48,431 nt of DNA from an uncultured Bacteroidota bacterium. GTDB lineage: Bacteria > Bacteroidota > Bacteroidia > UKL13-3. Below the pieces are notes generated by a model. The model was not told where the DNA came from and did not search any database. It saw only the letters and a list, made by a program, of their open reading frames with translations. The position numbers and the translations under genes are program-made. The stretch is from assembly GCA_903910445.1 (NCBI GenBank), contig CAIVZR010000014.1, positions 1-48,431 on the forward strand, given 5' to 3'. Within the stretch, counting starts at the first letter, position 1, and every line of letters begins with the position of its first letter. Shown in pieces: positions 38,892-47,690 of this stretch.

Positions 38892-40187
38892 CTATTCTTG
38901 TCCGATGGCATATCCATCGGGAATGATGGCCCCCTTTTTTATGGCTACAATTCCATTTTTGACGGTGAATAGATTATTGTCTTGGTCGGGTAAAGTATCA
39001 GATCCTACAATTTTAACATCATTACCAATTCGGCTATTTTTATCAATGATTGCATTTTTTATAAAGCACCGCTCCCCTATGCCCATTGTTGGAATAGATT
39101 TCATTTTGTTTGCATTCATTTCTTCAATGGTTTCAAAATAATCGTTACCCATAATATAGCTTCTTTGAATGATAGTTCCTCGGCCGATTCGGGTTCGAAT
39201 TCCAACAATTGAATGCTCCACCTTCGATGCATGAACTATCGAGCCATCGGCAATCATAGATCGTTCGATAAAGGTACCATCAATTTTTGAAGAAGGTAGC
39301 ATTCGGGCACGTGTAAATATTGGGTTATTGCCATCAAATAAATTAAAGGCAGGGACTTCATCGGTGAGTGCCAAATTGGCTTCAAAGAAGGATGACAAAT
39401 TTCCAATATCCGTCCAATAGCCATTATATTGATAGCTAAGAACTTTCAATTTATTCATTGAATAAGGAATAATTTCTTTACCAAAATCGGTACTATTTGC
39501 ACAATCTTCGAGGAGTAATTTATAGAGCACCTCCTTATTGAAGATATAGATACCCATGCTAGCTAAATAATCTTTTCCTTGATTTTGCATCTCTACTCCC
39601 GTATCACTTTTCCAATTACCTAATTCCGATTTATTTGGTTTCTCAATAAATGAATTTATAAAACCATCCTGTTCCTTTTTCATGATTCCAAATTCTGTAG
39701 CATCGGAAGCATTTACAGGTGTTGTGGCAATAGAAATATCGGCTTTATTTTTAATATGATTTTCTAAAAATTCATTCAAATCCATTTGATATAATTGATC
39801 ACCTGAAAGAATGATGATATGTTTAAAAGCGTATTGCCCAAAATGCTTTAATGATTGACGCACTGCATCGGCAGTTCCTTGAAACCATGATTGGCTATCG
39901 GGTGTTTGTTCGGCTGCGATAATATCAACAAAAGCAGAACTGAAAATACTAAAGTGATAGGTATTCTTTATATGCTTATTGAGAGATGCTGAATTAAATT
40001 GCGTAAGCACGAACATGCGTCCAATTTCCGAATTAATACAATTTGAAATTGGGATGTCAACCAATCGGTATTGCCCTGCAATAGGCACTGCTGGCTTACT
40101 TCGAGTTTGTGTGAGTGGAAACAGACGTGAACCGGCACCGCCACCTAATATAACTGCGAGAACATCTTTAGATAAGGAGTTTTCCAT
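38892..40187 (-). CDS. glgC: Glucose-1-phosphate adenylyltransferase (ADP-glucose pyrophosphorylase)
   Basis: 431 aa. It makes ADP-glucose from ATP and glucose-1-phosphate, the committed step of bacterial glycogen synthesis. Visible: the nucleotide-binding loop LGGGAGSRLFPLT (residues 14-26) with TRSKPAVPIAGQYRLVDIPI; WFQGTADAVRQ; GDQLYQMD, where the usual GDH is GDQ; the sugar-phosphate site FIEKP; YWTDIGNLSSFFEANLAL; and a C-terminal left-handed beta-helix region with hexapeptide repeats (SIVGIRTRIGRGTIIQRS). The gene starts 6 nt after the stop of glgA, so the two form an operon. No branching enzyme or phosphorylase gene is in the window. Confidence 0.96.
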   Translation of the reverse strand: MENSLSKDVLAVILGGGAGSRLFPLTQTRSKPAVPIAGQYRLVDIPISNCINSEIGRMFVLTQFNSASLNKHIKNTYHFSIFSSAFVDIIAAEQTPDSQSWFQGTADAVRQSLKHFGQYAFKHIIILSGDQLYQMDLNEFLENHIKNKADISIATTPVNASDATEFGIMKKEQDGFINSFIEKPNKSELGNWKSDTGVEMQNQGKDYLASMGIYIFNKEVLYKLLLEDCANSTDFGKEIIPYSMNKLKVLSYQYNGYWTDIGNLSSFFEANLALTDEVPAFNLFDGNNPIFTRARMLPSSKIDGTFIERSMIADGSIVHASKVEHSIVGIRTRIGRGTIIQRSYIMGNDYFETIEEMNANKMKSIPTMGIGERCFIKNAIIDKNSRIGNDVKIVGSDTLPDQDNNLFTVKNGIVAIKKGAIIPDGYAIGQE

Positions 40188-40193
40188 GATTGA

Positions 40194-41618
40194 TTAATTT
40201 TTGATTCCTAAACTTTGATACAAACTTATATAATTATTTATGCTTTTAGTCCAACTGTAATCCAATTTCATAATTTGTTTTTTTATCTGCTCCATTCGAG
40301 TGTTATCTGCATAGAGTTCTATAGCACGATAAATACTTAAAATGATTTCATTCTCTGATGCATTACTCATTTTAATTCCATAACCGTTAGGCTCACTTAT
40401 ATCCACTACTGTATCGTGCAAACCGCCTGTATTATTCACCACCGGAATAGTGCCATAACGTAGCGCATACAGCTGATTCAAGCCACAAGGCTCAACACGT
40501 GAAGGCATTAAAATAAAATCGGCACCCGCATACATTAAGTGGCTTAAATCCTCGTTATAGCCTATATATGTATTATAATCGTTTTGACTAAAAAACTTTA
40601 AATAATTAAGCTCATTCTCAATTTCTGTTTGACCACTTCCTAAAATTAGAAAATTCATTTTCCTTCCAATTTTATGAAATGCATTTATGAAACTTTGAGG
40701 GAGTAAATCGGCAGCTTTTTCGCCAACCAACCTACCTATAAAAACGAATAATGGTTTATTGATATCAAGGTTAAATTGATCACAAAGCGTTTTTTTATTA
40801 TGTAATTTTTCTTTGGAAACATTTTTTGCAGAAAATGTTTTTGTGAGCGCTTGATCTTCTTCAGGGTTCCAAACGATGGTATCAATTCCGTTGAGTATAC
40901 CTGAACATTTGTGCCATTCCAATTCAAATAATTTTTCCAATCCGTTGCTTTGAAATCGGAGTTCTTGCAAATATCCATTACTCACTGTGGTAACTTTCCA
41001 AGCACAACGAATTCCCGAAGCGAGCGGGTTTATAAAACCATTCCAATCGAGCAATCCCCATTTCCAACTGTCCCATTTTGGAATCATAACATTATTGCTC
41101 CATTCCATTGTGCCTTGATATTGACCATTGTGAATGGTAAGAACCACAGGGCATTCTTTAAGAGCCATGAAGTCATGACAATTTTGAATCATGAAGGGAA
41201 TTAATGCAGCATGATGATCATGAACATTGATTAAATCGGGAGCTAATTCAGCTTTAATAATCCAATCGATAGCAGCTGTTTGAAATGCAATGAATCGCGT
41301 ACTATCATCTTCATAACCGTAAACTTGTTCACGATTAAGTAACCCTGGGATGTCGACTAAATATAATTCATACCCAAGTTTGTTGGAAGTATCAGTATAA
41401 ATTTTATAATCGAAGGCTCCTACACCTAAGAGAGCTGTATTTGCAAATATTTCTTGCCACTCATTATTAATTATATACTTCGTATGATATTTTGGTAAAA
41501 TCACACGACCATGATGACCTGCCAAATTGAGATACTTTGCCAGGGCACCAACCACATCACCTAATCCACCAACCTTCGCTGCTGGATAACATTCGGCAGC
41601 AATATGAATTATCTGCAT
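40194..41618 (-). CDS. glgA: Glycogen synthase (ADP-glucose type, GT5)
   Basis: 474 aa, a usual length for GlgA. It adds glucose from ADP-glucose to the growing alpha-1,4-glucan. Visible: N-terminal HIAAECYPAAKVGGLGDVVG with the ADP-glucose-binding Lys15-Val-Gly-Gly loop; NVHDHHAALIPF (HDWH in E. coli); LTIHNGQYQG; FVFIGRLVGEKAADLL; and the C-terminal signature SRVEPCGLNQLYALRYGTIP followed by NNTGGLHDTV. First gene of the glgA-glgC pair and divergent from topA across 236 bp. TATATTCG (41654-41647, minus strand) might be a -7 box, without a clear -33 box. Confidence 0.96.
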   Translation of the reverse strand: MQIIHIAAECYPAAKVGGLGDVVGALAKYLNLAGHHGRVILPKYHTKYIINNEWQEIFANTALLGVGAFDYKIYTDTSNKLGYELYLVDIPGLLNREQVYGYEDDSTRFIAFQTAAIDWIIKAELAPDLINVHDHHAALIPFMIQNCHDFMALKECPVVLTIHNGQYQGTMEWSNNVMIPKWDSWKWGLLDWNGFINPLASGIRCAWKVTTVSNGYLQELRFQSNGLEKLFELEWHKCSGILNGIDTIVWNPEEDQALTKTFSAKNVSKEKLHNKKTLCDQFNLDINKPLFVFIGRLVGEKAADLLPQSFINAFHKIGRKMNFLILGSGQTEIENELNYLKFFSQNDYNTYIGYNEDLSHLMYAGADFILMPSRVEPCGLNQLYALRYGTIPVVNNTGGLHDTVVDISEPNGYGIKMSNASENEIILSIYRAIELYADNTRMEQIKKQIMKLDYSWTKSINNYISLYQSLGIKN

Positions 41619-41787
41619 ACGTTATATATAATTGATAATAATTTTACGAATATACACTTCGAATTTAAAATAAAAATAAAATTATACATGAGGTGTATTG
41701 GCTTCTTCTTCAAAATTTTATATTAAAAAACAGCCCAGCGATTTCTCTTAATAACAAGTTAAAAACACATGTTAAAATGTAATGACA

Positions 41788-41816
41788 TTTGGAATTTCAA
41801 AATTTTCCTTTCTTTG
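41788..41816 (+). promoter_or_regulatory. Probable topA promoter
   Basis: TTTG (41788-41791), a 17 bp spacer and TTTCTTTG (41809-41816) match the Bacteroidetes pattern with one deviation (TTnnTTTG for TAnnTTTG). The leader would be about 30 nt. The rest of the 236 bp glgA/topA gap is A/T-rich and shows no other clear signal. Confidence 0.5.
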
Positions 41817-41854
41817 CACACCAATTAGAAAACTGTAAACACAATAAATCATAG

Positions 41855-44443
41855 ATGGCAAAAGGAGATTCGATAAAAAATCTGGTGATCGTAGAAAGTC
41901 CGGCGAAAGCCAAAACTATCGAGAAATTTTTAGGGAGTGATTTCACTGTAAAATCAAGCTACGGTCATATTCGAGACCTGCCCAAGGATGATTCAGCGAT
42001 TGATATTAAGAATGGATATAAGCCATTTTATATCGTGCCTGCCGACAAGAAAAACGTGGTAGCCGACCTCAAAAGAATTTCAAAACAAGCCGAAAATGTA
42101 TGGTTAGCATCCGATGAAGATCGCGAAGGAGAAGCCATAAGTTGGCATTTAGCAGAAGAGCTAAATTTAGATATCACCACTACCAAGCGAATAGTTTTTC
42201 ATGAAATTACAAAGGATGCAATTCATAAAGCGATTGCAAATCCACGTATCATTAACAAGAATTTAGTTGATGCTCAACAAGCACGTCGGGTACTTGATCG
42301 ATTGGTAGGTTTTGAATTGAGCCCAGTACTTTGGAAGAAGGTAAAAGGCAATTTAAGTGCAGGTAGAGTGCAGAGTGTTGCGGTGCGTTTAATAGTAGAA
42401 AGAGAGCGAGAAATATTTGATTTCAATGCTGTTTCAACCTATAAAGTGAGTGCATTATTTGATATTGATGATAATGGAAAGAAAAAAATATTAAAGGCTG
42501 AACTTGCTAAAAACATCGAAACTGAAGCGGCTGCAGAAGCCTTTCTAAACAGGTGTTTGAATGCAATTTACACCATTGAAAACATAGAGAATAAACCTGC
42601 AAAAAAATCACCTTCTGCACCATTCACAACATCAACATTGCAGCAGGAAGCAAGCAGAAAGTTAGGTTATGGAGTATCGCAAACGATGACCATTGCACAA
42701 AAACTATACGAATCGGGACATATCACTTATATGCGAACCGACTCGGTGAATTTGAGTGATACGGCCCTACAAGCAGCCCGAACTGAAATAGAAAAAAGCT
42801 ATGGTAAAGAATTTTACCAATTAAGAAAATTCACTACCAAATCGGCATCTGCACAAGAAGCCCATGAGGCCATTCGCCCTACGTATTTTGAGAACTCATT
42901 TATTAATGGAGATAATGGCGAACGCAGATTGTATGATTTGATTTGGAAACGGACTGTAGCCAGCCAGATGGCAGATGCGCAGCTTGAAAAAACCATTGTT
43001 ACTGTTGGCATAAGTACCGCTTCCGAGAAACTAATAGCCACTGGAGAAGTATTGAAATTTGAAGGTTTTCTTAAAGTATATTTAGAAGGCAGTGATGATG
43101 AGAATACCGATGAAGACGAAGCAGGAATGCTCCCGCCGTTAAATATTGGAGAGAAACTCCAACTCAACGTGATGGATGCAACGCAACGTTTTTCGCGCCC
43201 ACCTGCCCGATATACCGAGGCGAGTTTGGTAAAAAAACTTGAAGAGTTAGGCATCGGTCGTCCGAGTACCTATGCACCAACCATCAGTACTGTGCAGCGC
43301 AGAGGTTATGTAGTAAAAGAAGATAGAGATGGAAGAGTGAGAAATTATCAAGCCTACACTTTGCGAAATAATAGTATCTCTCATGTCACAAAGTCGGAGA
43401 ATACTGGAGCCGAAAAATCGAAGTTATTTCCAAGTGATATTGGAAATGTGGTAACCGATTTTTTACAGAAACATTTTGAGCATATCATGGATTATAATTT
43501 CACCGCATTGGTTGAAAAAGAATTCGATGAAATCGCCGATGGACAATTGGAATGGGGTAAAATGATACATGAATTTTATGTTCCATTTCATAAAACTGTA
43601 GAAAATACGTCAGAGAATGCCGATCGTGTTACTGGCGAGCGAATTCTTGGGAAAGACCCTGTTAGTGGCAAGAATGTATCGGTACGGGTAGGGCGCTATG
43701 GCCCATTAGCACAAATTGGCGATGAGCAGGATGAGAAGAAACAATTTGCGACCTTAAGAGCTGGACAAAGTATTGAAACCATTACGTTTGACGAGGCCCT
43801 TGAATTATTTAAACTGCCGTTATTCCTTGGCGAATATGAAGGGCAAGAAGTCATAGTTAATATTGGTCGATTTGGGCCTTATGTAAAATTAGGAGAAGCT
43901 TTTATTTCACTACCTAAAGGCACCGAGCCGCTCGATTTAACATTAGAAACAGCCATAGCCTTAATCCAGGCAAAGCAACTAGAAGATGCACCTATTGGCT
44001 TTTATGAAGAGAAGCCAATTACGAAAGGAAAGGGACGTTTTGGACCTTTTATAAAATGGAATGAGATGTTCATTAATATTCCTAGAGCTTATAATTTTGA
44101 GACATTAAATCAAAAAGAGTGTGAGGAATTGATCTTGAAAAAAATTGATAAAGAAGCGAACAGATACATTCATCATTGGCCAGAAGAAAAGATTTCGGTT
44201 GAGAATGGACGTTGGGGTGCATTTATTAAGTTCAATAAAAAAATGCTAAAGATTACCGGGAAAGATGGTGGTGGCAAGTATACTCCTGAAGAATTACAGG
44301 TGCTAACTCAGGAAGATATTAAAAAAATGATTGAGGCTCAGGTTCCAAATGCATTTGCAAAAAAGGCCAAGAAAGCCGCTGTAAAAAAGGCTGCTCCTAA
44401 AAAAGCAGCTGCTAAAAAAGCCGCACCAAAAAAGAAAGCCTAG
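41855..44443 (+). CDS. topA: DNA topoisomerase I (type IA)
   Basis: 862 aa. It relaxes negative supercoils by single-strand passage. TOPRIM domain at the N-terminus: VIVESPAKAKTIEKFLG, SYGHIRDLPK and the metal-binding ASDEDREGEAISWHL (about 85-99). The core has QQARRVLDRLVGFELSP, LSAGRVQSVAVRLI and the catalytic tyrosine Tyr292 in GHITYMRTDSVNLS. Then GIGRPSTYAPTISTVQRRGYV. The C-terminal region has no zinc-finger cysteines. It carries four GR[YFW]G-type repeats (GRYGPLAQIG, GRFGPYVKLG, GRFGPFIKWN, GRWGAFIKFN), then a 27-residue Lys/Ala/Pro tail (836-862) like histone H1-type tails. Monocistronic by position. Confidence 0.97.
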   Translation: MAKGDSIKNLVIVESPAKAKTIEKFLGSDFTVKSSYGHIRDLPKDDSAIDIKNGYKPFYIVPADKKNVVADLKRISKQAENVWLASDEDREGEAISWHLAEELNLDITTTKRIVFHEITKDAIHKAIANPRIINKNLVDAQQARRVLDRLVGFELSPVLWKKVKGNLSAGRVQSVAVRLIVEREREIFDFNAVSTYKVSALFDIDDNGKKKILKAELAKNIETEAAAEAFLNRCLNAIYTIENIENKPAKKSPSAPFTTSTLQQEASRKLGYGVSQTMTIAQKLYESGHITYMRTDSVNLSDTALQAARTEIEKSYGKEFYQLRKFTTKSASAQEAHEAIRPTYFENSFINGDNGERRLYDLIWKRTVASQMADAQLEKTIVTVGISTASEKLIATGEVLKFEGFLKVYLEGSDDENTDEDEAGMLPPLNIGEKLQLNVMDATQRFSRPPARYTEASLVKKLEELGIGRPSTYAPTISTVQRRGYVVKEDRDGRVRNYQAYTLRNNSISHVTKSENTGAEKSKLFPSDIGNVVTDFLQKHFEHIMDYNFTALVEKEFDEIADGQLEWGKMIHEFYVPFHKTVENTSENADRVTGERILGKDPVSGKNVSVRVGRYGPLAQIGDEQDEKKQFATLRAGQSIETITFDEALELFKLPLFLGEYEGQEVIVNIGRFGPYVKLGEAFISLPKGTEPLDLTLETAIALIQAKQLEDAPIGFYEEKPITKGKGRFGPFIKWNEMFINIPRAYNFETLNQKECEELILKKIDKEANRYIHHWPEEKISVENGRWGAFIKFNKKMLKITGKDGGGKYTPEELQVLTQEDIKKMIEAQVPNAFAKKAKKAAVKKAAPKKAAAKKAAPKKKA

Positions 44444-44455
44444 TACTTAATTTCA

Positions 44456-44484
44456 TTTGATTTTACTAAAAATTTCATACCTTG
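44456..44484 (+). promoter_or_regulatory. Probable promoter of the 98-aa gene
   Basis: TTTG (44456-44459), 18 bp, then TACCTTG (44478-44484), a close variant of TAnnTTTG with one T missing. It lies 22 bp before the ATG at 44507 and just after the topA stop. Confidence 0.45.
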
Positions 44485-44506
44485 CATTCTTAAATTCTGA
44501 AATCTG

Positions 44507-44803
44507 ATGAATTTTTTTATTGCCACTATTTACTTACCTATTGATACTGATGACGAGTTTTGGAATATCCTTCCAATCCATAGAACACGTATCAACACTT
44601 GGATGCAAGAAGGTATAATACAAGTTTATAGCCTGGCTAGCGACCGAAGTAAATTGTGGGCTATCTTTTATTGTGAAACCGAAAAGAAGGTAGATGAATA
44701 TATTCAGAAGATGCCTTTGTTCCCCTATTTCGACACCTACGATATTGATGAGCTTGCATTTCATAATAATGTGAGCATGATGCCAGTGATGAGTTTGAAT
44801 TAA
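44507..44803 (+). CDS. Muconolactone-isomerase-like small protein (98 aa)
   Basis: 98 aa, no signal peptide. It has the shape of the muconolactone delta-isomerase/YciI-like dimeric ferredoxin-fold proteins: an N-terminal beta strand (NFFIATIYLP), a helix with IHRTRINTWMQEGIIQVYSL, then SDRSKLWAIFYCETEKKVDEYIQKMPLFPYFDTYDIDELAF. The SDRSKLW and DELAFHN parts recur in Bacteroidetes proteins of this type, as I remember them. A true role in muconate breakdown is unlikely, since no other catabolic gene is nearby. Biochemical function unknown. Confidence 0.7.
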   Translation: MNFFIATIYLPIDTDDEFWNILPIHRTRINTWMQEGIIQVYSLASDRSKLWAIFYCETEKKVDEYIQKMPLFPYFDTYDIDELAFHNNVSMMPVMSLN

Positions 44804-44865
44804 ATTCGCAATGCCCTTTTTCTAAGTAATGAATTCTTAAACAAATCAAACTTCACCCATCTTCC

Positions 44866-45189
44866 TTGAACATTCTGTTAAAAATACTCGCCGTTTTATG
44901 TTTTCAAATTGCTGGTTTCATTGCGGCGGTACTTGGATTTGAGATTTTTAAATTATTTACTGGAACAGCCTATGCAACAGGCATTTGGGGATTAGATATT
45001 CCATATATTTATCAAACCAAAGAAATCTATATCAATTACTGCCTTGCCTTAGGAATTTGGTTTTTAACTATTTCTATTTTAGGCGTGTTGGCTTTACTCA
45101 GAAAACAATCAGCCCTCGTGATGGTTTATAGCTTGCTAGTCATTATTTCACTCTTCCTTGTTGTATTTTTCAATGGCCGTTTTGCATGA
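44866..45189 (+). CDS. Small hypothetical membrane protein (107 aa, TTG start)
   Basis: Not recognised. With the TTG at 44866 as start the protein begins MNILLKILAVLCF and has three hydrophobic segments at about 4-26, 54-77 and 84-103, so it is an inner-membrane protein with short loops (a YATGIWGLDIPYIYQ loop between segments 1 and 2). No ATG lies near the front of the frame; the first in-frame ATG would leave only the last segment. The reading frame is supported by the membrane pattern, not by a known family. Confidence 0.55.
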   Translation: MNILLKILAVLCFQIAGFIAAVLGFEIFKLFTGTAYATGIWGLDIPYIYQTKEIYINYCLALGIWFLTISILGVLALLRKQSALVMVYSLLVIISLFLVVFFNGRFA

Positions 45190-45337
45190 TTTAAATTGGC
45201 AACAGCCCTATTTCAAAGTCTTGGTATTAGCGTAAATATTAAGTAATATTAGATTCAATTGATATTAAGAAATAGCATAGGATCAAGGATACTTTCCACC
45301 GATTATTCACTTCCTGCTTTCTAATCGAATTAAATCC

Positions 45338-45345
45338 TATTTTCG
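45338..45345 (+). promoter_or_regulatory. Possible -7 box before the transketolase gene
   Basis: TATTTTCG lies 18 bp before the ATG at 45363. It matches TAnnTTTG except for one C. No clear TTTG/TTG sits 17-23 bp upstream, so this is weak. The 173 bp gap shows nothing else. Confidence 0.3.
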
Positions 45346-45362
45346 CAACTCAATTCTATTTC

Positions 45363-46316
45363 ATGAAAACCTATCCAATTATTGACAAAAAAGACACTAG
45401 AAGCGGCTTCGGAGCTGGCTTACTAGAGGCAGGAAAAAGCAATTCAAATATCGTTGCATTGTGTGCCGATTTAACAGGCTCACTCAAAATGGATGCCTTT
45501 GCAAAGGAGTTTCCTGACCGATTTGTACAGGTTGGAATTGCCGAGGCCAATATGATTGGAATGGCTGCTGGTCTTACCATTGGAGGTAAAATACCATTTA
45601 CCGGAACCTTTGCTAATTTCAGTACAGGCAGGGTTTATGATCAAATTCGTCAAAGTGTTGCCTACAGTGGTAAAAACGTAAAAATTTGTGCTTCACATGC
45701 TGGTTTAACCTTAGGTGAAGATGGGGCAACGCATCAAATACTTGAAGATATCGGCATGATGAAAATGCTACCAGGAATGACTGTTATTAATCCATGTGAT
45801 TATAATCAAACCAAGGCTGCTACCAAGGCTATCGCCAATTATGAAGGACCTGTTTATTTAAGATTTGGTCGTCCGGTGGTTCCCAATTTCACAGATGAAA
45901 ATAATTTCGAGATTGGCAAGGCCATTGTTTTCAATGAAGGAAAAGACGTGAGTATTTTCGCCACGGGACATTTGGTATGGCAAGCTATTGAGGCAGGACA
46001 TATTCTGGCAGAAAAAGGAATTGATGCAGAAATTATAAATATTCATACCATTAAACCACTTGATAAAGCAGCAATTTTGGCTTCGGTTGCTAAAACCGGA
46101 TGTGTAGTTACTGCGGAAGAACATCAGATGAATGGAGGTTTGGGGGATAGCATTTCACAATTGCTGGCATTAAATACCCCCCTCCCACTCGAAATGGTGG
46201 CCGTAGATGATAGCTTTGGCGAAAGTGGCACTCCAGAGCAGTTGATGGAGAAATATGGCTTAAATGCAGCCAATATCGTTGCAAAAGCGTTGGCTGTAAT
46301 TGCCCGAAAAAAATAA
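45363..46316 (+). CDS. Transketolase, C-terminal subunit
   Basis: 317 aa, equal to the pyrimidine-binding and C-terminal domains of transketolase. Visible: ADLTGSLKMDAFAKEFPDRF, VGIAEANMIGMAAGL with the catalytic Glu61 that activates thiamine diphosphate, TFANFSTGRVYDQIRQSVAY, SHAGLTLGEDGATHQILED, INPCDYNQTKAATKA, then a C-terminal domain with TAEEHQMNGGLGD. In many Bacteroidetes transketolase is split into two genes; the N-terminal, diphosphate-binding half is usually beside it, but is not in this window. A DXS C-terminal part is less likely because the GLTLGEDGATHQ stretch is of the transketolase type. Acts in the pentose phosphate pathway. Confidence 0.88.
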   Translation: MKTYPIIDKKDTRSGFGAGLLEAGKSNSNIVALCADLTGSLKMDAFAKEFPDRFVQVGIAEANMIGMAAGLTIGGKIPFTGTFANFSTGRVYDQIRQSVAYSGKNVKICASHAGLTLGEDGATHQILEDIGMMKMLPGMTVINPCDYNQTKAATKAIANYEGPVYLRFGRPVVPNFTDENNFEIGKAIVFNEGKDVSIFATGHLVWQAIEAGHILAEKGIDAEIINIHTIKPLDKAAILASVAKTGCVVTAEEHQMNGGLGDSISQLLALNTPLPLEMVAVDDSFGESGTPEQLMEKYGLNAANIVAKALAVIARKK

Positions 46317-46367
46317 TCAGATTAAACCTTTGGTGGTCTTCTTCATCTACTAATAAAACATTGATAC

Positions 46368-46922
46368 ATGCAAGAAGAGATTGACGACAAGCTATTGCTC
46401 GAATCGTTTGCTGATGAAAGCAAGCGCCATCAGGCATTTCGATTGATTATTGAGAAATATCAACGACGTGTTTATTGGCATATTCGCAAAATTGTAATCG
46501 ATCATGATGATTCAGATGATTTAACACAAGATACTTTTATCAAAGCCTGGAATTCTTTGGAGAATTTTCGGCAAGATTCGCAACTCTTTACTTGGTTATA
46601 TCGTATTGCGACCAATGAAGCCCTCAATTTTTTGCGAAAGAAAAAAAATCGAAAATCGGTTTCAATTAGTGGCGACGATTATGATTTAACCGATACCCTA
46701 AGCGCCTCGCATTATTTCAATGGAGATGCACTTCAAATGAAATTACAACAAGCGATACTTACCTTGCCTGAAAAGCAACGGTTGGTTTTCAATATGAAGT
46801 ATTTTGATGGCATGAAATATGAAGAGATGTCGGAAGTGCTAGAAACCAGTGTGGGGGCGCTAAAAGCTTCTTATCATCACGCAGTAAAAAAAATTGAGCT
46901 TTTTTTTGAGAGCAAGTCTTAA
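46368..46922 (+). CDS. ECF-type RNA polymerase sigma factor (184 aa)
   Basis: Sigma-70 family, ECF group. Region 2 spans about residues 22-95 (FRLIIEKYQRRVYWHIRKIV, DDLTQDTFIKAWNSLENF, LFTWLYRIATNEALNFLRKK). Region 4 is at about 120-180 (ILTLPEKQRLVFNMKYFDGM, YEEMSEVLETSVGALKASYH). It heads a three-gene unit with a membrane anti-sigma-like protein (35 bp gap) and a Spy-like periplasmic protein (19 bp gap after that), a known Bacteroidetes envelope-stress arrangement. The start is 51 bp after the transketolase stop. AACCTTTG (46325-46332) with a TTG 22 bp upstream might be its own promoter, but read-through is equally possible. Confidence 0.93.
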   Translation: MQEEIDDKLLLESFADESKRHQAFRLIIEKYQRRVYWHIRKIVIDHDDSDDLTQDTFIKAWNSLENFRQDSQLFTWLYRIATNEALNFLRKKKNRKSVSISGDDYDLTDTLSASHYFNGDALQMKLQQAILTLPEKQRLVFNMKYFDGMKYEEMSEVLETSVGALKASYHHAVKKIELFFESKS

Positions 46923-46957
46923 ACCTTTTAGTAAATAATACATCTAAAGCGGCAACC

Positions 46958-47671
46958 ATGGATTCTAACGACGAAATACTTGACCAACAAAAGGAAGAAC
47001 AATTCCCTAAAGGAATGCCTTTTTTTGTTCCTGAAGGTTATTTCGAAAGTTTGGCATCGCAAATCTCCGCGCGTATCGCTTTAAACGAAAAATTACCCGC
47101 AGAAAATGGCTTACCCGATTCAGGATTCACAGTACCTCCTCAATTTATCGATCAATTACCCAAGCATATAGAATTTAAAATTTCAGAGAAGGAATTTGAG
47201 GAAAATATAGAATCCGAATTTTTTGAAAATCAATCAGAAGCCATTCTTCAAAAAATTGCATTAGCAGAAAAATACTCTTCGAAAACACCTTTCGTAACGC
47301 CACCCAATTATTTTGATTCGTTGGCAAATAAAATCGAATCGAGAATCATCGGGAATGAGAAAAAAGCGCTGCGTCCTATAATGAATTTAAGGTGGGCATA
47401 CGCTGCAGCTGCTGCAATCGTTCTCAGCTTTGGAATTTATTTCTATGTCCCAAAATCGGAAGTTACTTCGGCAGCAATTGAGAAAATAAATACTGATAGC
47501 TTAACTACAGCAGATATTATTTCAACACTTAATAACAGTGATATTTCGGAGGATGAATTAATAACCCATATTGACATTAAAGACTTACCCGATCACATAA
47601 TTATTGAAGAGAAAGACTTAGATAAAGTAATGGATGAAATTGACGAATCGGACCTTATAAATGAAATGTAA
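46958..47671 (+). CDS. Membrane anti-sigma-like protein with three VPxxYF-type repeats (237 aa)
   Basis: One membrane segment at about 145-164 (WAYAAAAAIVLSFGIYFYVP) splits a 144-residue N-terminal cytoplasmic part from an acidic C-terminal part of about 70 residues (DEL, DIKDLPD, EEKDLDKVMDEIDESD). The N-terminal part has three copies of a motif: PFFVPEGYFESLASQISARI (21-40), FTVPPQFIDQLPKHIEFKI (57-75) and PFVTPPNYFDSLANKIESRI (111-130). Its place between an ECF sigma gene and a Spy-like gene suggests it holds or releases that sigma factor, with the repeats as possible binding segments. No zinc-binding anti-sigma motif (HxxxCxxC) is present. The role is inferred from context. Confidence 0.75.
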   Translation: MDSNDEILDQQKEEQFPKGMPFFVPEGYFESLASQISARIALNEKLPAENGLPDSGFTVPPQFIDQLPKHIEFKISEKEFEENIESEFFENQSEAILQKIALAEKYSSKTPFVTPPNYFDSLANKIESRIIGNEKKALRPIMNLRWAYAAAAAIVLSFGIYFYVPKSEVTSAAIEKINTDSLTTADIISTLNNSDISEDELITHIDIKDLPDHIIIEEKDLDKVMDEIDESDLINEM

Positions 47672-47690
47672 ATCATAAAACAACTGAATC

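Noticed and set aside
38884..38896. Small inverted repeat AATAG/CTATT at the glgC stop
   Set aside because: A 5 bp A/T-rich stem with a 3 nt loop and no U-tract is too weak for a terminator.
34642..41618. Near-consensus boxes TAATTTCG, TACTTTCG and TATATTCG before the thioredoxin, pntAA and glgA genes as promoters
   Set aside because: None has a TTTG/TTG at 17-23 bp, so they are mentioned under the genes only.
45363..46316. 1-deoxyxylulose-5-phosphate synthase C-terminal fragment
   Set aside because: The sequence is complete with its own start and stop, and its motifs fit the stand-alone transketolase C-terminal subunit.
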